A stretch of DNA of 64,000 bases from assembly GCF_018860245.1 (NCBI RefSeq), contig NZ_JAHKPD010000007.1, positions 203,892-267,891 on the forward strand, given 5' to 3'. Source of the stretch: Pseudotamlana agarivorans. GTDB lineage: Bacteria > Bacteroidota > Bacteroidia > Flavobacteriales > Flavobacteriaceae. The notes below the pieces were generated by a model that made no database searches, was not told where the DNA came from, and was given only the letters and a program-made list of their open reading frames with translations. The stretch's first letter is position 1, and every line of letters starts with the position of its first letter. Of the stretch, positions 10,301 through 19,099 are shown one piece after another. Position numbers and translations under genes: made by a program.

Positions 10301-11218
10301 CTCATAACTATCAATCATTAAATCTACAGGTCCTGAAGGTTGTGAAAAGGATTGAATTCGTTTACCGTCTCCTGCAGTCCCAACATTAATATAATAATAA
10401 GTCTTATCATTATAGCAATTAATATGTGTTCTGCTCTTAACATCAAACCCTTTTGGACCGCGCCCATAAAACAAAATATAATCCTGATCGTTAAAAACCC
10501 CGTCTTCTTCCCCAACAAACTTTATGGCATTTTCCGGAACATCGTAAGGGTAAGGCTCTGCATTCGAATAAGGGATCATCTGTCCGCCATGACCATACAA
10601 TTTGACGGTTTTAGGATTAACAGAATTCACATCAACCCCTAGGCCCTGTAAAAAGTTTTTCGACAATTTGAAAACGCCAGTTGTATCGATATAAAACTTA
10701 TACCATTTACCTGTACTTAAGGCTGAATTAGACAAACCTTTGGAGGAAACGTAACGCTTTACTTGCGAACGTCTATTTGAGGTAAAACCCTGTTTATAAA
10801 CCAACTGAAATGATGTGATTTTTTTATAACGTCCATCGGCATCCTTAATAATAGGTTTTAATTGAAAAGAGAGATAGCGTTTATTTCTAGCCAAGGAATT
10901 CTTAAGCTGAAACTCTAATTTACTGGGTATCAAACTCACATCTAGATCATGTAATTCAGCGCCTGAAATATTTTGATAAACAATATTGGTCAACGCTGCT
11001 GATGCTTCATCAATTTGCACCGAACTCTCCCACTGATCCACAAAAAGAAGACCCTCTTCTGTATAAGTAAAATGCTCCTCATTAAAAGCAGGCAATTCTA
11101 TTGAAAAACCAGCTCCAGAAAGCTTCGTTGAGCCCTGCCAAGAAATACTATATTTTTTCTGTTGGGCTAATAAAGAAACAGAAGTAAACAGTAATAGAAA
11201 GAAAATATTATTTTTCAT
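7334..11218 (-). CDS. porU: Type IX secretion sortase PorU (gingipain-like C25 peptidase)
   Basis: This 1294-residue protein is the cell-surface sortase-like peptidase that removes C-terminal signals from T9SS cargo and links the cargo to lipopolysaccharide. A signal peptide (residues 1-18, ending LLAQ) is followed by N-terminal beta-rich domains. The C25 catalytic domain carries His786 in YFGHGGEDGLA and Cys820 in VTVTCEFTRF. The C-terminal end resembles a T9SS C-terminal domain (SGKLVRTLNG, then GKGVYVYKLKV). Length is close to that of PorU homologues. It precedes porV and is divergent from gldJ, an arrangement seen throughout gliding Flavobacteriaceae. Confidence 0.95.
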   Translation of the reverse strand: MKNNIFFLLLFTSVSLLAQQKKYSISWQGSTKLSGAGFSIELPAFNEEHFTYTEEGLLFVDQWESSVQIDEASAALTNIVYQNISGAELHDLDVSLIPSKLEFQLKNSLARNKRYLSFQLKPIIKDADGRYKKITSFQLVYKQGFTSNRRSQVKRYVSSKGLSNSALSTGKWYKFYIDTTGVFKLSKNFLQGLGVDVNSVNPKTVKLYGHGGQMIPYSNAEPYPYDVPENAIKFVGEEDGVFNDQDYILFYGRGPKGFDVKSRTHINCYNDKTYYYINVGTAGDGKRIQSFSQPSGPVDLMIDSYESYQFHEVDDYNLIALGRRWFGDKFDIQNNQTFEFDFPNLITSEPITLSVLVGAVNNTNCTFDVSVNGAAVSTISLRGVSSPNLASGGALYRNVAVNDSKISVGLNFDNQGNPSIDAYLDYISIEAMSALSFSGKQFQFKNSVVTSVAGIGQYNIANASNVSEVWDVTDLYNVSNVENTQGNATFSFTAQLGSLKTYVAMSPTDFFEPKLDSRTNVVNQDIKGTIFKNAQGVFQDIDYIIVSPNNMMNQAERLADINRNQYGLNVKVLGLNEIYAEFSTGNQDVGAIRNVVKYVYDNASAPDKRIKYLCLFGDGSFDYKDRVPNNTNIVPSWYSYNSFSLTNSFVSDDFYGMMDDNEGDMGSTEMLDIAVGRIIADSQQRAKDLVDKIAYYYEKESFGSWRNNFVVISDDVDASWEGVLQETTDSIGNVVAEKKPFINVVKIHSDSYLQETSAGGNRYPTVNTAISNAVDNGALVVNYFGHGGEDGLAQERILTKPDIENFKNYNKLNCFVTVTCEFTRFDNPYRETAGEFTFWNKQAGAIGLITTTRQIYVSFAINFNNILGQYLFSYSNNDTYDDNEYPSMAEALRLAKADPAVSNNSQRRLVFFIGDPAMKLSFPKPSIRLTKINDVPLAQSTDTIKALSKVKLAGEVIDGSGNVLNNYSGILSTTIYDKYIERSTLGNDGQYLNGKLVILDFKTLGEIIFRGQASVSNGQFEFDFVVPKDIGIPVGYGRVSFYSKNEDLTLDQAGASVNTVKIGGLNENAAEDNVGPVINLYMNDENFVSGGITNESPTLLVKLEDANGVNTSSGVGHDIVAILDGDEKNPIILNDYYQTEVDDYTRGIVSFPLRDLEPGLHTLTLKAWDVYNNSSVSEIQFMVFNENQELVINNVLNYPNPFVDYTEFWFNHNSSESLSVSIQIFTVSGKLVRTLNGSTSGGAVVNSSLSRDIVWDGRDDFGSKIGKGVYVYKLKVHSELLNKTVEKIEKLVIL

Positions 11219-11419
11219 TGATAAAATAACGTCATTAATAGTATGTTATTATTAAAGCAAATAACATTTTTAAAAAGTACTTCAAAAATACAATAATAAA
11301 TTTGTTAAACCTTCGTTAACATAGCAGAAAACACAATGAAAAACGTCCAAAATCATCGTTGTAAGGCTAAAAAAACAGGACGAAATACATGATTTTTTAG
11401 TCAAAATGTAATTATTAGC

Positions 11420-11449
11420 TTGCGATATTCGGTTTAATTCTTATATTGC
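11420..11449 (+). promoter_or_regulatory. Putative gldJ promoter
   Basis: TTG at 11420-11422 and TATATTGC at 11442-11449 are 19 bases apart. This fits the Bacteroidota -33/-7 pattern with one mismatch in each box. It lies about 35 bases before the gldJ start, in the 264-base divergent region between porU and gldJ. Confidence 0.45.
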
Positions 11450-11482
11450 AGCACCAAAACATTATTTAGCTTACTTAAAAGT

Positions 11483-13171
11483 ATGGATATGAAAAAAGTA
11501 GTCGTATGCAAAGTTTTAGCGGTTTTAGCACTTGCTATAGCTTCAACTAGTTGTTCAAAATCTTCGAGCTCAAAAAACAGTTCGCGAGCGACTGGATGGC
11601 AATTAAACTCCAAAGAGGGTGGCTTCCAGTATAATACAAATTTTAGAGAACAAGAAACTGCTCCTGGATTGGTTTTTATTGAAGGAGGAACCTTTACAAA
11701 AGGACGTGTTCAAGACGACGTGATGCACGACTGGAATAATAGCCCTAGTCAACAACATGTGCAATCTTTTTACATGGATGAAACCGAGGTTACCAATATG
11801 ATGTACATGGAGTACTTAGACTGGTTAAAACGTGTTTACCCGCCATCGGAAGGAAACTTTAGAGCGATATATAATGGCGCTTTACCAGATACATTAGTTT
11901 GGAGAAACCGTTTAGGATTTAACGAAGTTATGACTAACAACTATTTACGTCACCCAGGTTATGGTGAATACCCTGTTGTTGGTGTAAGCTGGATTCAAGC
12001 GGTAGAATTTGCTAACTGGAGATCTGATCGTGTTAATGAGAAGAATCTTGAACAAGCAGGTTACTTGCAACGTGACTCAAAAACAACAGAAGTTACATCC
12101 GATCAAACATTTAGTACGGATACTTACATAAATGCACCATCTGCGACATATGGGGGTAATGAAGAAATTCATGATGGCCGAGCTAGAAGCAGAAATGCTA
12201 GAGTTGATGAAGAAGGTAATGAAACAGGAATCTATGCAACTCGTGAAACAGGAATCCTTTCTCCAAAATACAGACTTCCAACTGAAACAGAGTGGGAATA
12301 TGCAGCCTTAGGTTTAAGTGAAATTAGAGATTATAACTTATACCGTGGACGTAAAAAATACCCATGGGATGGTCAATATACTCGATCAGGGAAACGTAAA
12401 ATACGTGGTGATCAATTGGCTAACTTTAAACAAGGTAAAGGTGATTACGGTGGAATTGCTGGTTGGTCTGATGACGGTGCCGATATTACAAATGCTGTAA
12501 AATCTTATGATCCTAATGATTTTGGATTATACGATATGGCTGGAAATGTTGCCGAATGGGTTTCAGATGTTTACCGTCCAATTATTGATGATGAGTTTAA
12601 CGATTTTAACTATTACCGTGGAAACATTTATACAAAAAATGCAATAAACGAAGATGGTACCGTAAAAGTTGTCACACCTGGAAACATTGTTTATGATACA
12701 CTTTCAAACGGAAGAGTAATAGCTAGAGACTTGCCTGGAGAAATTTCTCAAGTGCCTGTTGATGAAAATGAAACATACTTAAGAACGAACTTTGATAGAA
12801 GTAATCATATCAATTATCGTGATGGTGATAAACGTTCTTCTCGTTATTTCGAAAGTTTTAATGATGATGATTTAGGTAAAAATCCTGATGCTGAAACAAG
12901 ACAGATGTACAATTCTCCAAAGCACTCAATTTCTAGAGATTCTTTAGGTAACATTATTAGAGAATTTGATAAAGCATCGCACAGAACCTCTCTAATTAAT
13001 GACGAAGTTCGCGTATACAAAGGAGGATCATGGAAAGACAGAGAGTACTGGTTAGACCCAGCTACAAGACGTTACTTCCCGCAAGATATGGCAACAGATT
13101 ACATCGGATTTAGATGTGCAATGTCTAGAGTTGGATCGAAAAGTAAATCGAAAGCTAAAACTAAAAATTAA
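11483..13171 (+). CDS. gldJ: Gliding motility lipoprotein GldJ
   Basis: This 562-residue lipoprotein has a lipobox with Cys24 (IASTSC) after a charged n-region and hydrophobic stretch. GldJ is required for gliding and for stability of the GldK ring component of the type IX secretion system. The body is a formylglycine-generating-enzyme-like (sulfatase-modifying) fold: FIEGGTFTKGRVQDD, DETEVTNMMYMEYLDW, YRLPTETEWEYAALG, DMAGNVAEWVSDVY and VYKGGSWKDREYW. The catalytic cysteines of true FGEs are not apparent, as expected for a structural paralogue. Starts at 11483 and 11489 are both possible. A strong terminator follows. Confidence 0.95.
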   Translation: MDMKKVVVCKVLAVLALAIASTSCSKSSSSKNSSRATGWQLNSKEGGFQYNTNFREQETAPGLVFIEGGTFTKGRVQDDVMHDWNNSPSQQHVQSFYMDETEVTNMMYMEYLDWLKRVYPPSEGNFRAIYNGALPDTLVWRNRLGFNEVMTNNYLRHPGYGEYPVVGVSWIQAVEFANWRSDRVNEKNLEQAGYLQRDSKTTEVTSDQTFSTDTYINAPSATYGGNEEIHDGRARSRNARVDEEGNETGIYATRETGILSPKYRLPTETEWEYAALGLSEIRDYNLYRGRKKYPWDGQYTRSGKRKIRGDQLANFKQGKGDYGGIAGWSDDGADITNAVKSYDPNDFGLYDMAGNVAEWVSDVYRPIIDDEFNDFNYYRGNIYTKNAINEDGTVKVVTPGNIVYDTLSNGRVIARDLPGEISQVPVDENETYLRTNFDRSNHINYRDGDKRSSRYFESFNDDDLGKNPDAETRQMYNSPKHSISRDSLGNIIREFDKASHRTSLINDEVRVYKGGSWKDREYWLDPATRRYFPQDMATDYIGFRCAMSRVGSKSKSKAKTKN

Positions 13172-13193
13172 GCTTACTTTTAACAGATAAATT

Positions 13194-13226
13194 AAAGTCC
13201 TAACACCAGTTGTTAGGACTTTTTTT
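13194..13226 (+). terminator. Intrinsic terminator after gldJ
   Basis: A 12-bp perfect stem (AAAGTCCTAACA at 13194-13205, complement at 13211-13222) with a 5-base loop CCAGT, followed by a T-run to 13226. It lies 22 bases past the gldJ stop and only 26 bases before murF, so murF is probably transcribed partly by read-through or from a promoter overlapping this site. Confidence 0.87.
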
Positions 13227-13252
13227 ATACATTTATTTAAAATTTATATCAC

Positions 13253-14533
13253 TTGAAAACATCAGAACTCCACAGCCTATTTTTAACTTGTCATTCAGCC
13301 TGTACAGATACACGAAGCATTAAACCAAATGCCATGTTTTTTGCTTTAAAAGGCGATAATTTTAACGGTAATACCTATGCTGAAAAAGCTTTAGAAGCAG
13401 GTGCTAAATATGCTATCGTAGATGAAGAAAAGGCAAACACCTCTGAAAATACCATCTTGGTAGATGATGTTTTATCAACACTTCAAAAATTAGCTTCTTT
13501 TCATCGCAGTTATTTAAACATTCCTGTAGTAGCGCTAACAGGAAGCAACGGTAAGACTACAACTAAAGAACTTATCAACGCGGTGTTATCTCAAAAATAT
13601 AAGACTACAGCAACAGTAGGGAACTTAAATAACCACATCGGGGTGCCTCTAACCTTACTTTCTATGACTGGCGTTACCGAAATAGGTATTGTAGAAATGG
13701 GTGCAAATCACCTAAAAGAAATTGAATTTTTATGCCGAATCGCCAAACCTGATTTTGGATACATTACTAATTTTGGTAAAGCACATTTAGAAGGTTTTGG
13801 TGGCGTTGAAGGTGTTATTAAAGGTAAAAGTGAAATGTATGCCTATTTAATAGAAAATGATAAAACCATTTTCATTAATGCCAATGATAAAATTCAGGTC
13901 GATAAAACAACAGAAGCTCACACCTATACTTTCGGAAATTCTTCTAATAACAACGACGTTAACATAAACTTTATTAAAGCACAACCCTTTGTAAAAAGCA
14001 AATACAAAGATTTAGAAGTTCAAAGCAACCTTATAGGCGATTACAACTTCAATAATATCGCGGCAGCAGTCACTATTGGAAATTATTTTAAAGTCGATGA
14101 TACCGCTATCAAAACCGCTATAGAGCACTACACCCCTACCAATAATCGTTCGCAAATTATCACTAAGGGCACCACTAAAATCATTTTAGATGCTTACAAT
14201 GCCAACCCTACAAGTATGCAAGCAGCTTTACTTAATTTTGAAAAACAAAAAGGCTTTAAAATTGCTATTTTGGGTGATATGTTTGAACTTGGAGACAATG
14301 CCAAAACAGAACATCAAAATATCGTTAATTTAGTCGAATCACTAAGCATTGATACCGTGTATTTTTTAGGTGATAATTTTTATAACACCAAAATACAATC
14401 TGAAAAAGCCAGCTCGTATCCTTCTTTTTCAACGTTTAAATCACAACTTAATACAGACTCACTTAAAGACTCTAACCTTTTAATCAAAGGCTCTAGAGGC
14501 ATGGCGTTAGAACGTGTTCTAGAACTCCTTTAG
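13253..14533 (+). CDS. murF: UDP-N-acetylmuramoyl-tripeptide--D-alanyl-D-alanine ligase
   Basis: This 426-residue cytoplasmic Mur ligase adds D-Ala-D-Ala to the UDP-MurNAc tripeptide, the last soluble step of peptidoglycan precursor synthesis. The Mur ligase ATP-binding loop is TGSNGKTT at residues 96-103. The central domain has NLNNHIGVPLTLL and EMGANHLKEIEFL, and the C-terminal domain has LDAYNANPTSMQAAL and ILGDMFELGD. The start is a TTG codon at 13253; the next ATG in frame lies 27 codons in, within the conserved N-terminal domain, so TTG is the best choice. It follows gldJ, as in many flavobacteria. Confidence 0.94.
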   Translation: MKTSELHSLFLTCHSACTDTRSIKPNAMFFALKGDNFNGNTYAEKALEAGAKYAIVDEEKANTSENTILVDDVLSTLQKLASFHRSYLNIPVVALTGSNGKTTTKELINAVLSQKYKTTATVGNLNNHIGVPLTLLSMTGVTEIGIVEMGANHLKEIEFLCRIAKPDFGYITNFGKAHLEGFGGVEGVIKGKSEMYAYLIENDKTIFINANDKIQVDKTTEAHTYTFGNSSNNNDVNINFIKAQPFVKSKYKDLEVQSNLIGDYNFNNIAAAVTIGNYFKVDDTAIKTAIEHYTPTNNRSQIITKGTTKIILDAYNANPTSMQAALLNFEKQKGFKIAILGDMFELGDNAKTEHQNIVNLVESLSIDTVYFLGDNFYNTKIQSEKASSYPSFSTFKSQLNTDSLKDSNLLIKGSRGMALERVLELL

Positions 14534-14755
14534 GATGAAAATAAAATGCCTGCCCTATAAACCAATATAAGACAGACATCTATAAATAATTCTCCCTAAG
14601 AACTAATTAATAGCAATTCAAAGTTGCAATTATATAAGTTATGAGCCAATACTCAATTTGAGTAATTATAACATTATTCGACTAACTACCAATTATTCGG
14701 ACAATCTACAAGATTTACATTTAATCACTTTTGATACCGTATAATAGTAAAGACG

Positions 14756-15526
14756 CTAAATCAGATTCGTGTGCATTTTAATCATACCGACTAATTCTCC
14801 TGTTGAAGATACATTTAGTTTTTTTAGAATGTTTCGTCGATGGGTGTCTACCGTATTGGGGCTAATGTTAAGTTTTTTAGCGATTGCCTTACTAGATTGA
14901 TTCAAAACTAAAAGCCGAATAACATCACGTTCCCGATTACTAATGCCGTTTGAAAGTAATTTTTGAGAAAAATTATTATAATAAACAGTTTCATATTCAT
15001 TATTCCCATTTAACAATTTAGCAGAGGCACAAATTTGCATATTAATTTCCGGAACTAATACCGTGTAATGCGCCAGGCCAATTATAGGTTTATTGCCACT
15101 ATCAAACTCTAAGGGCGTTGTGTTTTGAACGATATTAACATACTGACCATGATTATTCATTAACCGATAATTCCAAGTATAGGTCATCTTACTACGCTCC
15201 TCCACACTTATTTCATTTAAGGTAAATTTCATAAGGTCACTCAAGGCATGTAACCATAAATCTAAGTCCTCTGGATGCATTCTACTCCAAAAATACCGCA
15301 TGCCTTTAGCCTTTACTTCCATGCCATCTAGGCCTAAACAAGCATGTATATTTTTACTAACGTATTCAAAAGTTAAATCTTGGGTATTTGTAATGCAAAA
15401 AAAAGTTGAACTATAAGGAAGGAAAACATCAAGTTCGATTATTTTCTCTATATGCTTTTCCAACGATGGATGATCATGCGAACTAAATATCTCTTTATAA
15501 ATATCTCTAATACTATCACCTTTCAT
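14756..15526 (-). CDS. LuxR-family transcriptional regulator with PAS-like sensor domain
   Basis: This 256-residue protein has an N-terminal PAS-like region (about residues 35-165; FFCITNTQDLTFEYVSKNI, and YTWNYRLMNNHGQYVNIV typical of a PAS/PAC fold). A C-terminal LuxR helix-turn-helix follows (about 190-250; SNRERDVIRLLVLNQSSKAI, NISPNTVDTHRRNILKKL). It lacks a receiver domain, so it probably senses a small signal directly rather than being phosphorylated. It stands alone between murF and tRNA-Val, convergent with murF. Targets cannot be inferred. Confidence 0.82.
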   Translation of the reverse strand: MKGDSIRDIYKEIFSSHDHPSLEKHIEKIIELDVFLPYSSTFFCITNTQDLTFEYVSKNIHACLGLDGMEVKAKGMRYFWSRMHPEDLDLWLHALSDLMKFTLNEISVEERSKMTYTWNYRLMNNHGQYVNIVQNTTPLEFDSGNKPIIGLAHYTVLVPEINMQICASAKLLNGNNEYETVYYNNFSQKLLSNGISNRERDVIRLLVLNQSSKAIAKKLNISPNTVDTHRRNILKKLNVSSTGELVGMIKMHTNLI

Positions 15527-15600
15527 ATGGATATATTTTTCTAAAAAAATAATGCTTTAAATTACAATATTATTTTGAAATACAAATCTTATAGAAAACA

Positions 15601-15629
15601 AAAAGCCTGATGAAAATCATCAGGCTTTT
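15601..15629 (-). terminator. Intrinsic terminator of the tRNA-Val gene
   Basis: A 13-bp perfect stem (AAAAGCCTGATGA at 15601-15613, complement at 15617-15629) with a 3-base loop. It has T-rich flanks on both strands and lies 11 bases past the tRNA 3' end. Confidence 0.85.
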
Positions 15630-15640
15630 TTTAAATTCTG

Positions 15641-15715
15641 TGGGCGCGAAGGGATTCGAACCCCTGACCCCTTGGGTGTAAACCAAGTGCTCTGAACCAA
15701 CTGAGCTACGCGCCC
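15641..15715 (-). tRNA. tRNA-Val (anticodon TAC)
   Basis: The minus strand folds as a complete 75-base cloverleaf. The acceptor stem is GGGCGCG/CGCGCCC with discriminator A. The D arm has AGCTCAGTTGGTTCAGAGC, the anticodon arm is CTTGG-TTTACAC-CAAGG with anticodon TAC, and the T arm has the GGTTCGAATCC core. CCA is not encoded. It has its own promoter and terminator, so it is an independent transcription unit between the LuxR regulator and folC. Confidence 0.97.
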
Positions 15716-15731
15716 TAATTATTAGGAGCTG

Positions 15732-15761
15732 CAAATATACACTACTTTTTCACTTTGCAAA
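15732..15761 (-). promoter_or_regulatory. tRNA-Val promoter
   Basis: On the minus strand TTTG (15758-15761), an 18-base spacer and TATATTTG (15732-15739) give a perfect Bacteroidota promoter. It would start RNA about 10 bases before the tRNA 5' end. Confidence 0.8.
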
Positions 15762-15780
15762 AACTTTTTTAAAAAAATTT

Positions 15781-16998
15781 TTAAATTATTTCTGCGACTA
15801 CAAAAGTGCTTCCTCCAACATAAATAAAATCGTTTGGTTTTGCACGATTAAGTGCCGATTCATATGCTTCATTTACAGACGCATAAGCTTCACCCACTAG
15901 GCCGAACACCGATAGTGCGCCTTTTAATTCCTTCGAATCTAATCCTCGAGGAATATCGGGTTTACAAAAATAATAAGTTGCTTTTTTAGGCAACAAATCT
16001 ACTATTGTACTTAAATCTTTATCATTTACCACTCCAAAAACGAGGTGTAAGTCGTCAAAAACTTCTTTTGATAGTTGATTCATGACATCTTTTAGACCAC
16101 TTTCGTTATGTCCGGTATCACAAACGACCTTCGGATTATGACTTAAAACTTGCCATCTACCTAACAGTCCTGTGTTTTTTACAACATTCAGCAAACCTTT
16201 AATTAAACTATCTTCTGAAACATCAAAACCTTTTGCCCGAAGTTCTTTAATCGACTGAATAGCAGTTTTAATATTTTTCTCCTGGTAGCTACCTATTAAA
16301 TCGGATTTATAGTCCGTTTTCACCTCCTGATCGGCATACACAATTTTCGAGTGATGCGTTTCAGCCAATCCTTCAAAAACTGAAATCGTTTCTCCTTGGG
16401 TTTCTCCAATAACCACCGGTACGTTTTCCTTAATAATACCTCCTTTTTCAAAAGCAATCGCTTCTAAGGTGGTTCCTAAAAACTGAGTATGATCTAATCC
16501 GATATTAGTAATCACAGAAACTTCCGGTGTTATAATATTTGTAGAATCTAAGCGCCCGCCCATACCAACTTCAACAACCGCCATATCTACTTGTTCTTCC
16601 GAAAAATATTCAAAAGCCATACCCACAGTCATTTCAAAAAAAGACAGGGATTCTGCCTCTAAAAAAGCTTTGTTACGTGTTATAAAATCGACCACAAAAG
16701 TTTCAGACACTTCCTGACCATTAATTTTAATACGTTCTCTAAAATCTTTTAAATGCGGGGAAGTGTATAATCCCACTTTATATCCTGCCTCTTGTAAGAT
16801 AGACGCTAACATATGACTTGTAGAGCCTTTACCATTGGTTCCAGCGACATGAATGGACTTGAATGTGTTTTCGGGAGATTTTAGATGCTTAGCTAACTTA
16901 ACAGTGTTGCTTAAATCCTTTTTAAAGGCTGTGCTACCTTGTTTTTGATACATAGGGAGTTGGGAAAACATCCACTCTAGCGTATCGTTATAAGTCAT
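15781..16998 (-). CDS. folC: Bifunctional folylpolyglutamate synthase / dihydrofolate synthase
   Basis: This 405-residue Mur-ligase-superfamily enzyme adds glutamate to dihydropteroate and to folates, so that they are retained and made active. The ATP-binding loop GTNGKGST lies at residues 53-60. The family marker FFEMTVGMAFEYF, then VEVGMGGRLDSTNII and the NIGLDHTQFLG segment follow. The C-terminal domain holds VCDTGHNESGL. Length is normal. The gene begins 3 bases after the stop of the TonB-like gene, so it is the last gene of the exbB-exbD-tonB-folC run. Confidence 0.93.
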   Translation of the reverse strand: MTYNDTLEWMFSQLPMYQKQGSTAFKKDLSNTVKLAKHLKSPENTFKSIHVAGTNGKGSTSHMLASILQEAGYKVGLYTSPHLKDFRERIKINGQEVSETFVVDFITRNKAFLEAESLSFFEMTVGMAFEYFSEEQVDMAVVEVGMGGRLDSTNIITPEVSVITNIGLDHTQFLGTTLEAIAFEKGGIIKENVPVVIGETQGETISVFEGLAETHHSKIVYADQEVKTDYKSDLIGSYQEKNIKTAIQSIKELRAKGFDVSEDSLIKGLLNVVKNTGLLGRWQVLSHNPKVVCDTGHNESGLKDVMNQLSKEVFDDLHLVFGVVNDKDLSTIVDLLPKKATYYFCKPDIPRGLDSKELKGALSVFGLVGEAYASVNEAYESALNRAKPNDFIYVGGSTFVVAEII

Positions 16999-17001
16999 TT
17001 G

Positions 17002-17889
17002 CTATTCACTAATTTTGAAGTTAACACTCACGAATCCAATTTGACGCGTAGGTGCTTTAGAATCTGCTGGCCATTTATGAGATAATGCTATCTTCTTAGC
17101 TGGATCCAACAAACACCCAGCCGTATTGGTCGTTCCTTTTACTCCAGGAGTCGCTTCAATAACATTACCATTTTGATTTACAACAATTTTAACGATAACC
17201 ATTCCCGATTCATTACAATCTTGTTTCAACTTTTTAAACGATGCATTACCCCGTCCGTTTAAACCGTACCCAACACCGCCACTGCCAGAGCCTTGCCCTC
17301 CAAAATAACTAGAAGCATACGGATTACCATCTAATTGCCCTTTATCTCCAGATTTATTGTCATTACCCTCACCGCCAACTTCAGAACCTTCAGATTTTTT
17401 AACACCTCCAATTAAGGCGTCTAATTTCTTCTTCTTTTCGTCTTGTTCACGTTTTTCTTTAGCTTCTTTAGCCGCTTTTTCCGCCTGAATCTTTGCTTCT
17501 GCGTCGGCCTTTGCTTTTGCTTTAGCATCTGCCACAGCCTTGGCCTTTGCTTCAGTTTCTTTCTGCTTTTTAATAGCGATAGCTTCAGAATTATCTTCAG
17601 TAATGACTTCTTCCTTAGTTTCGGCAGGAGCAGCAAGTGCAGGCTCAGGTTCCGAGACCTCAGGCTCAACAGGCTCTTCAACCTCTCTAGGTTCAGATTT
17701 TACAGGCTTCATGGGTTGCACATCACCTTTACCAACACTAGAATTACCAAAATTTACAGCAACGCCATATTCCTCTGGCGGATCCATATACTTCGTACCA
17801 ACCACGAATAAAAGCAACAAAATAATGAGACTTATTAAAGCCGTTAACTTTGCTGAGTTCCGTTCATGTTTGGTTCTTAAGTACTTCAT
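17002..17889 (-). CDS. TonB-like energy transducer
   Basis: This 295-residue protein has a cytoplasmic N-terminus and one membrane span at about residues 13-32. A long Pro/Glu/Lys/Ala-rich periplasmic spacer (about 50-165) and a Gly-rich stretch follow, then a C-terminal TonB/TolA-type domain (about 210-295; SGMVIVKIVVNQNGNVIEA, VSVNFKISE). It would pass proton-motive energy from the ExbB/ExbD motor to outer membrane receptors. It starts 2 bases after exbD. The spacer is low-complexity, which creates long antisense open frames. A TolA-like role in envelope constriction is an alternative that sequence alone does not exclude. Confidence 0.87.
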   Translation of the reverse strand: MKYLRTKHERNSAKLTALISLIILLLLFVVGTKYMDPPEEYGVAVNFGNSSVGKGDVQPMKPVKSEPREVEEPVEPEVSEPEPALAAPAETKEEVITEDNSEAIAIKKQKETEAKAKAVADAKAKAKADAEAKIQAEKAAKEAKEKREQDEKKKKLDALIGGVKKSEGSEVGGEGNDNKSGDKGQLDGNPYASSYFGGQGSGSGGVGYGLNGRGNASFKKLKQDCNESGMVIVKIVVNQNGNVIEATPGVKGTTNTAGCLLDPAKKIALSHKWPADSKAPTRQIGFVSVNFKISE

Positions 17890-17891
17890 TC

Positions 17892-18284
17892 TTAATTAGG
17901 TCTTACCGCTAAGATAACTTTGAATTTATTTCTATTGGCAATATCCATTACCTTCACTACGTTTTCAACAGGTACCGATTTTTCAGCTCGCAAAACAATT
18001 GTAGGTTTTTCAGCGGTTGACAGCAGGGCAAGCAATTCATTTTCTAGAACACTCTCTCCAACACGTTTTTGATCTATATAATACGTTAAATCTTTTTTAA
18101 TGCTTACCGCAATAGACTTCTTATTCTCTGTTTTACCACTAGCTTTTGGCAATAAAATATCAATAGCATTTGTAGTCACCAAAGTAGAAGCAATCATAAA
18201 AAAGATAAGCAGTAAGAACACAATATCCGTCATAGACGACATATTGAATTCTGGTGTTACTTTATTTCTTCCTCTTAGATTCAT
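17892..18284 (-). CDS. exbD: ExbD/TolR-family biopolymer transport protein
   Basis: This 130-residue protein has a single N-terminal membrane segment (about residues 17-38) preceded by NMSSMTDIVFLLLIFFMI. The Asp in this span is the proton-carrying residue of the family. A periplasmic domain ends in NKFKVILAVRP. With ExbB it forms the inner membrane motor that drives the TonB-like protein. It is placed 1 base after exbB and 2 bases before the tonB-like gene, so the three are clearly co-expressed. Confidence 0.9.
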   Translation of the reverse strand: MNLRGRNKVTPEFNMSSMTDIVFLLLIFFMIASTLVTTNAIDILLPKASGKTENKKSIAVSIKKDLTYYIDQKRVGESVLENELLALLSTAEKPTIVLRAEKSVPVENVVKVMDIANRNKFKVILAVRPN

Positions 18285-18285
18285 A

Positions 18286-18987
18286 CTATGTAGGTTCGTT
18301 TAAGTGATCTAAAAACTCTAATGAATGTGCCTCCATTTGGTAAACAACTTTATCTGTTTTCACGACCAAATGATTATAGGCCATATAAGCTACAATACCC
18401 ACAATTAAACCAGCCACTGTTGTTGTCATGGCTGTGTATAAACCACTAGCTAAAACATCCATTTGAATACTTCCTCCAGCATTTGCTAACTCGAAAATTG
18501 CCAAAATCATACCAACTACAGTACCAAGGAAACCAATCATAGGCGCAGCCCCAGAAATTGTTGCCAAAACGCTAACATTTTTTTCCAAACCGTAAATCTC
18601 TAATCGACCCGCATTTTCTATAGCTGTATTGATATCTGCCAAAGGCTTACCAATTCTAGAAATCCCCTTTCCAATTAAACGGGAAACAGGTGAATTCACT
18701 TGAGCACATAACTCCTGAGCAGATTCAATCTTACCATGACTTACATGGTCTTTTATTTGATTCATAAAATTAGCATCAATAGTCGAAGCCGCTTTTATAG
18801 CGAAAATACGCTCAAAATAAATATAAATAGCCCCAACAAGCAGTAAAAATAGTATGGCTATAATTACTTGTCCGGCTACGCCACCGCTAGCAATCAACTC
18901 AATAATTGAAAGCGTTTTCTCAACCGATTCTCCTTCTGGAACAACATCCACTCCCTCTTGTACTTCTTGTGTTAAAATGTTCAGCAT
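18286..18987 (-). CDS. exbB: ExbB/TolQ/MotA-family proton channel protein
   Basis: This 233-residue inner membrane protein has a first span at about residues 34-58 (GGVAGQVIIAILFLLLVGAI) and two further spans in the MotA/TolQ domain (about 145-210). The conserved ATISGAAPMIGFLGTVVGMI and GLYTAMTTTVAGLIVGIVAY segments are visible. It assembles as the pentameric part of the ExbB-ExbD motor. It is first of the exbB-exbD-tonB-folC run. The region before its start shows no clear promoter. Confidence 0.92.
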   Translation of the reverse strand: MLNILTQEVQEGVDVVPEGESVEKTLSIIELIASGGVAGQVIIAILFLLLVGAIYIYFERIFAIKAASTIDANFMNQIKDHVSHGKIESAQELCAQVNSPVSRLIGKGISRIGKPLADINTAIENAGRLEIYGLEKNVSVLATISGAAPMIGFLGTVVGMILAIFELANAGGSIQMDVLASGLYTAMTTTVAGLIVGIVAYMAYNHLVVKTDKVVYQMEAHSLEFLDHLNEPT

Positions 18988-19099
18988 ATTCTGTTAGATT
19001 TGGTGCAACTCTATAACGCTGCTTTTATTATTAAATTATAACCCTCAATTGAAAGTCTATTAATTTCACTCTAGGGCTTACTTTTATTCTTATTATCAA

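Noticed and set aside
17443-17899. Long plus-strand frames opposite the TonB-like spacer
   Set aside because: They are shadows of the Lys/Ala/Glu-rich codons; the minus strand has a full domain set and operon spacing.
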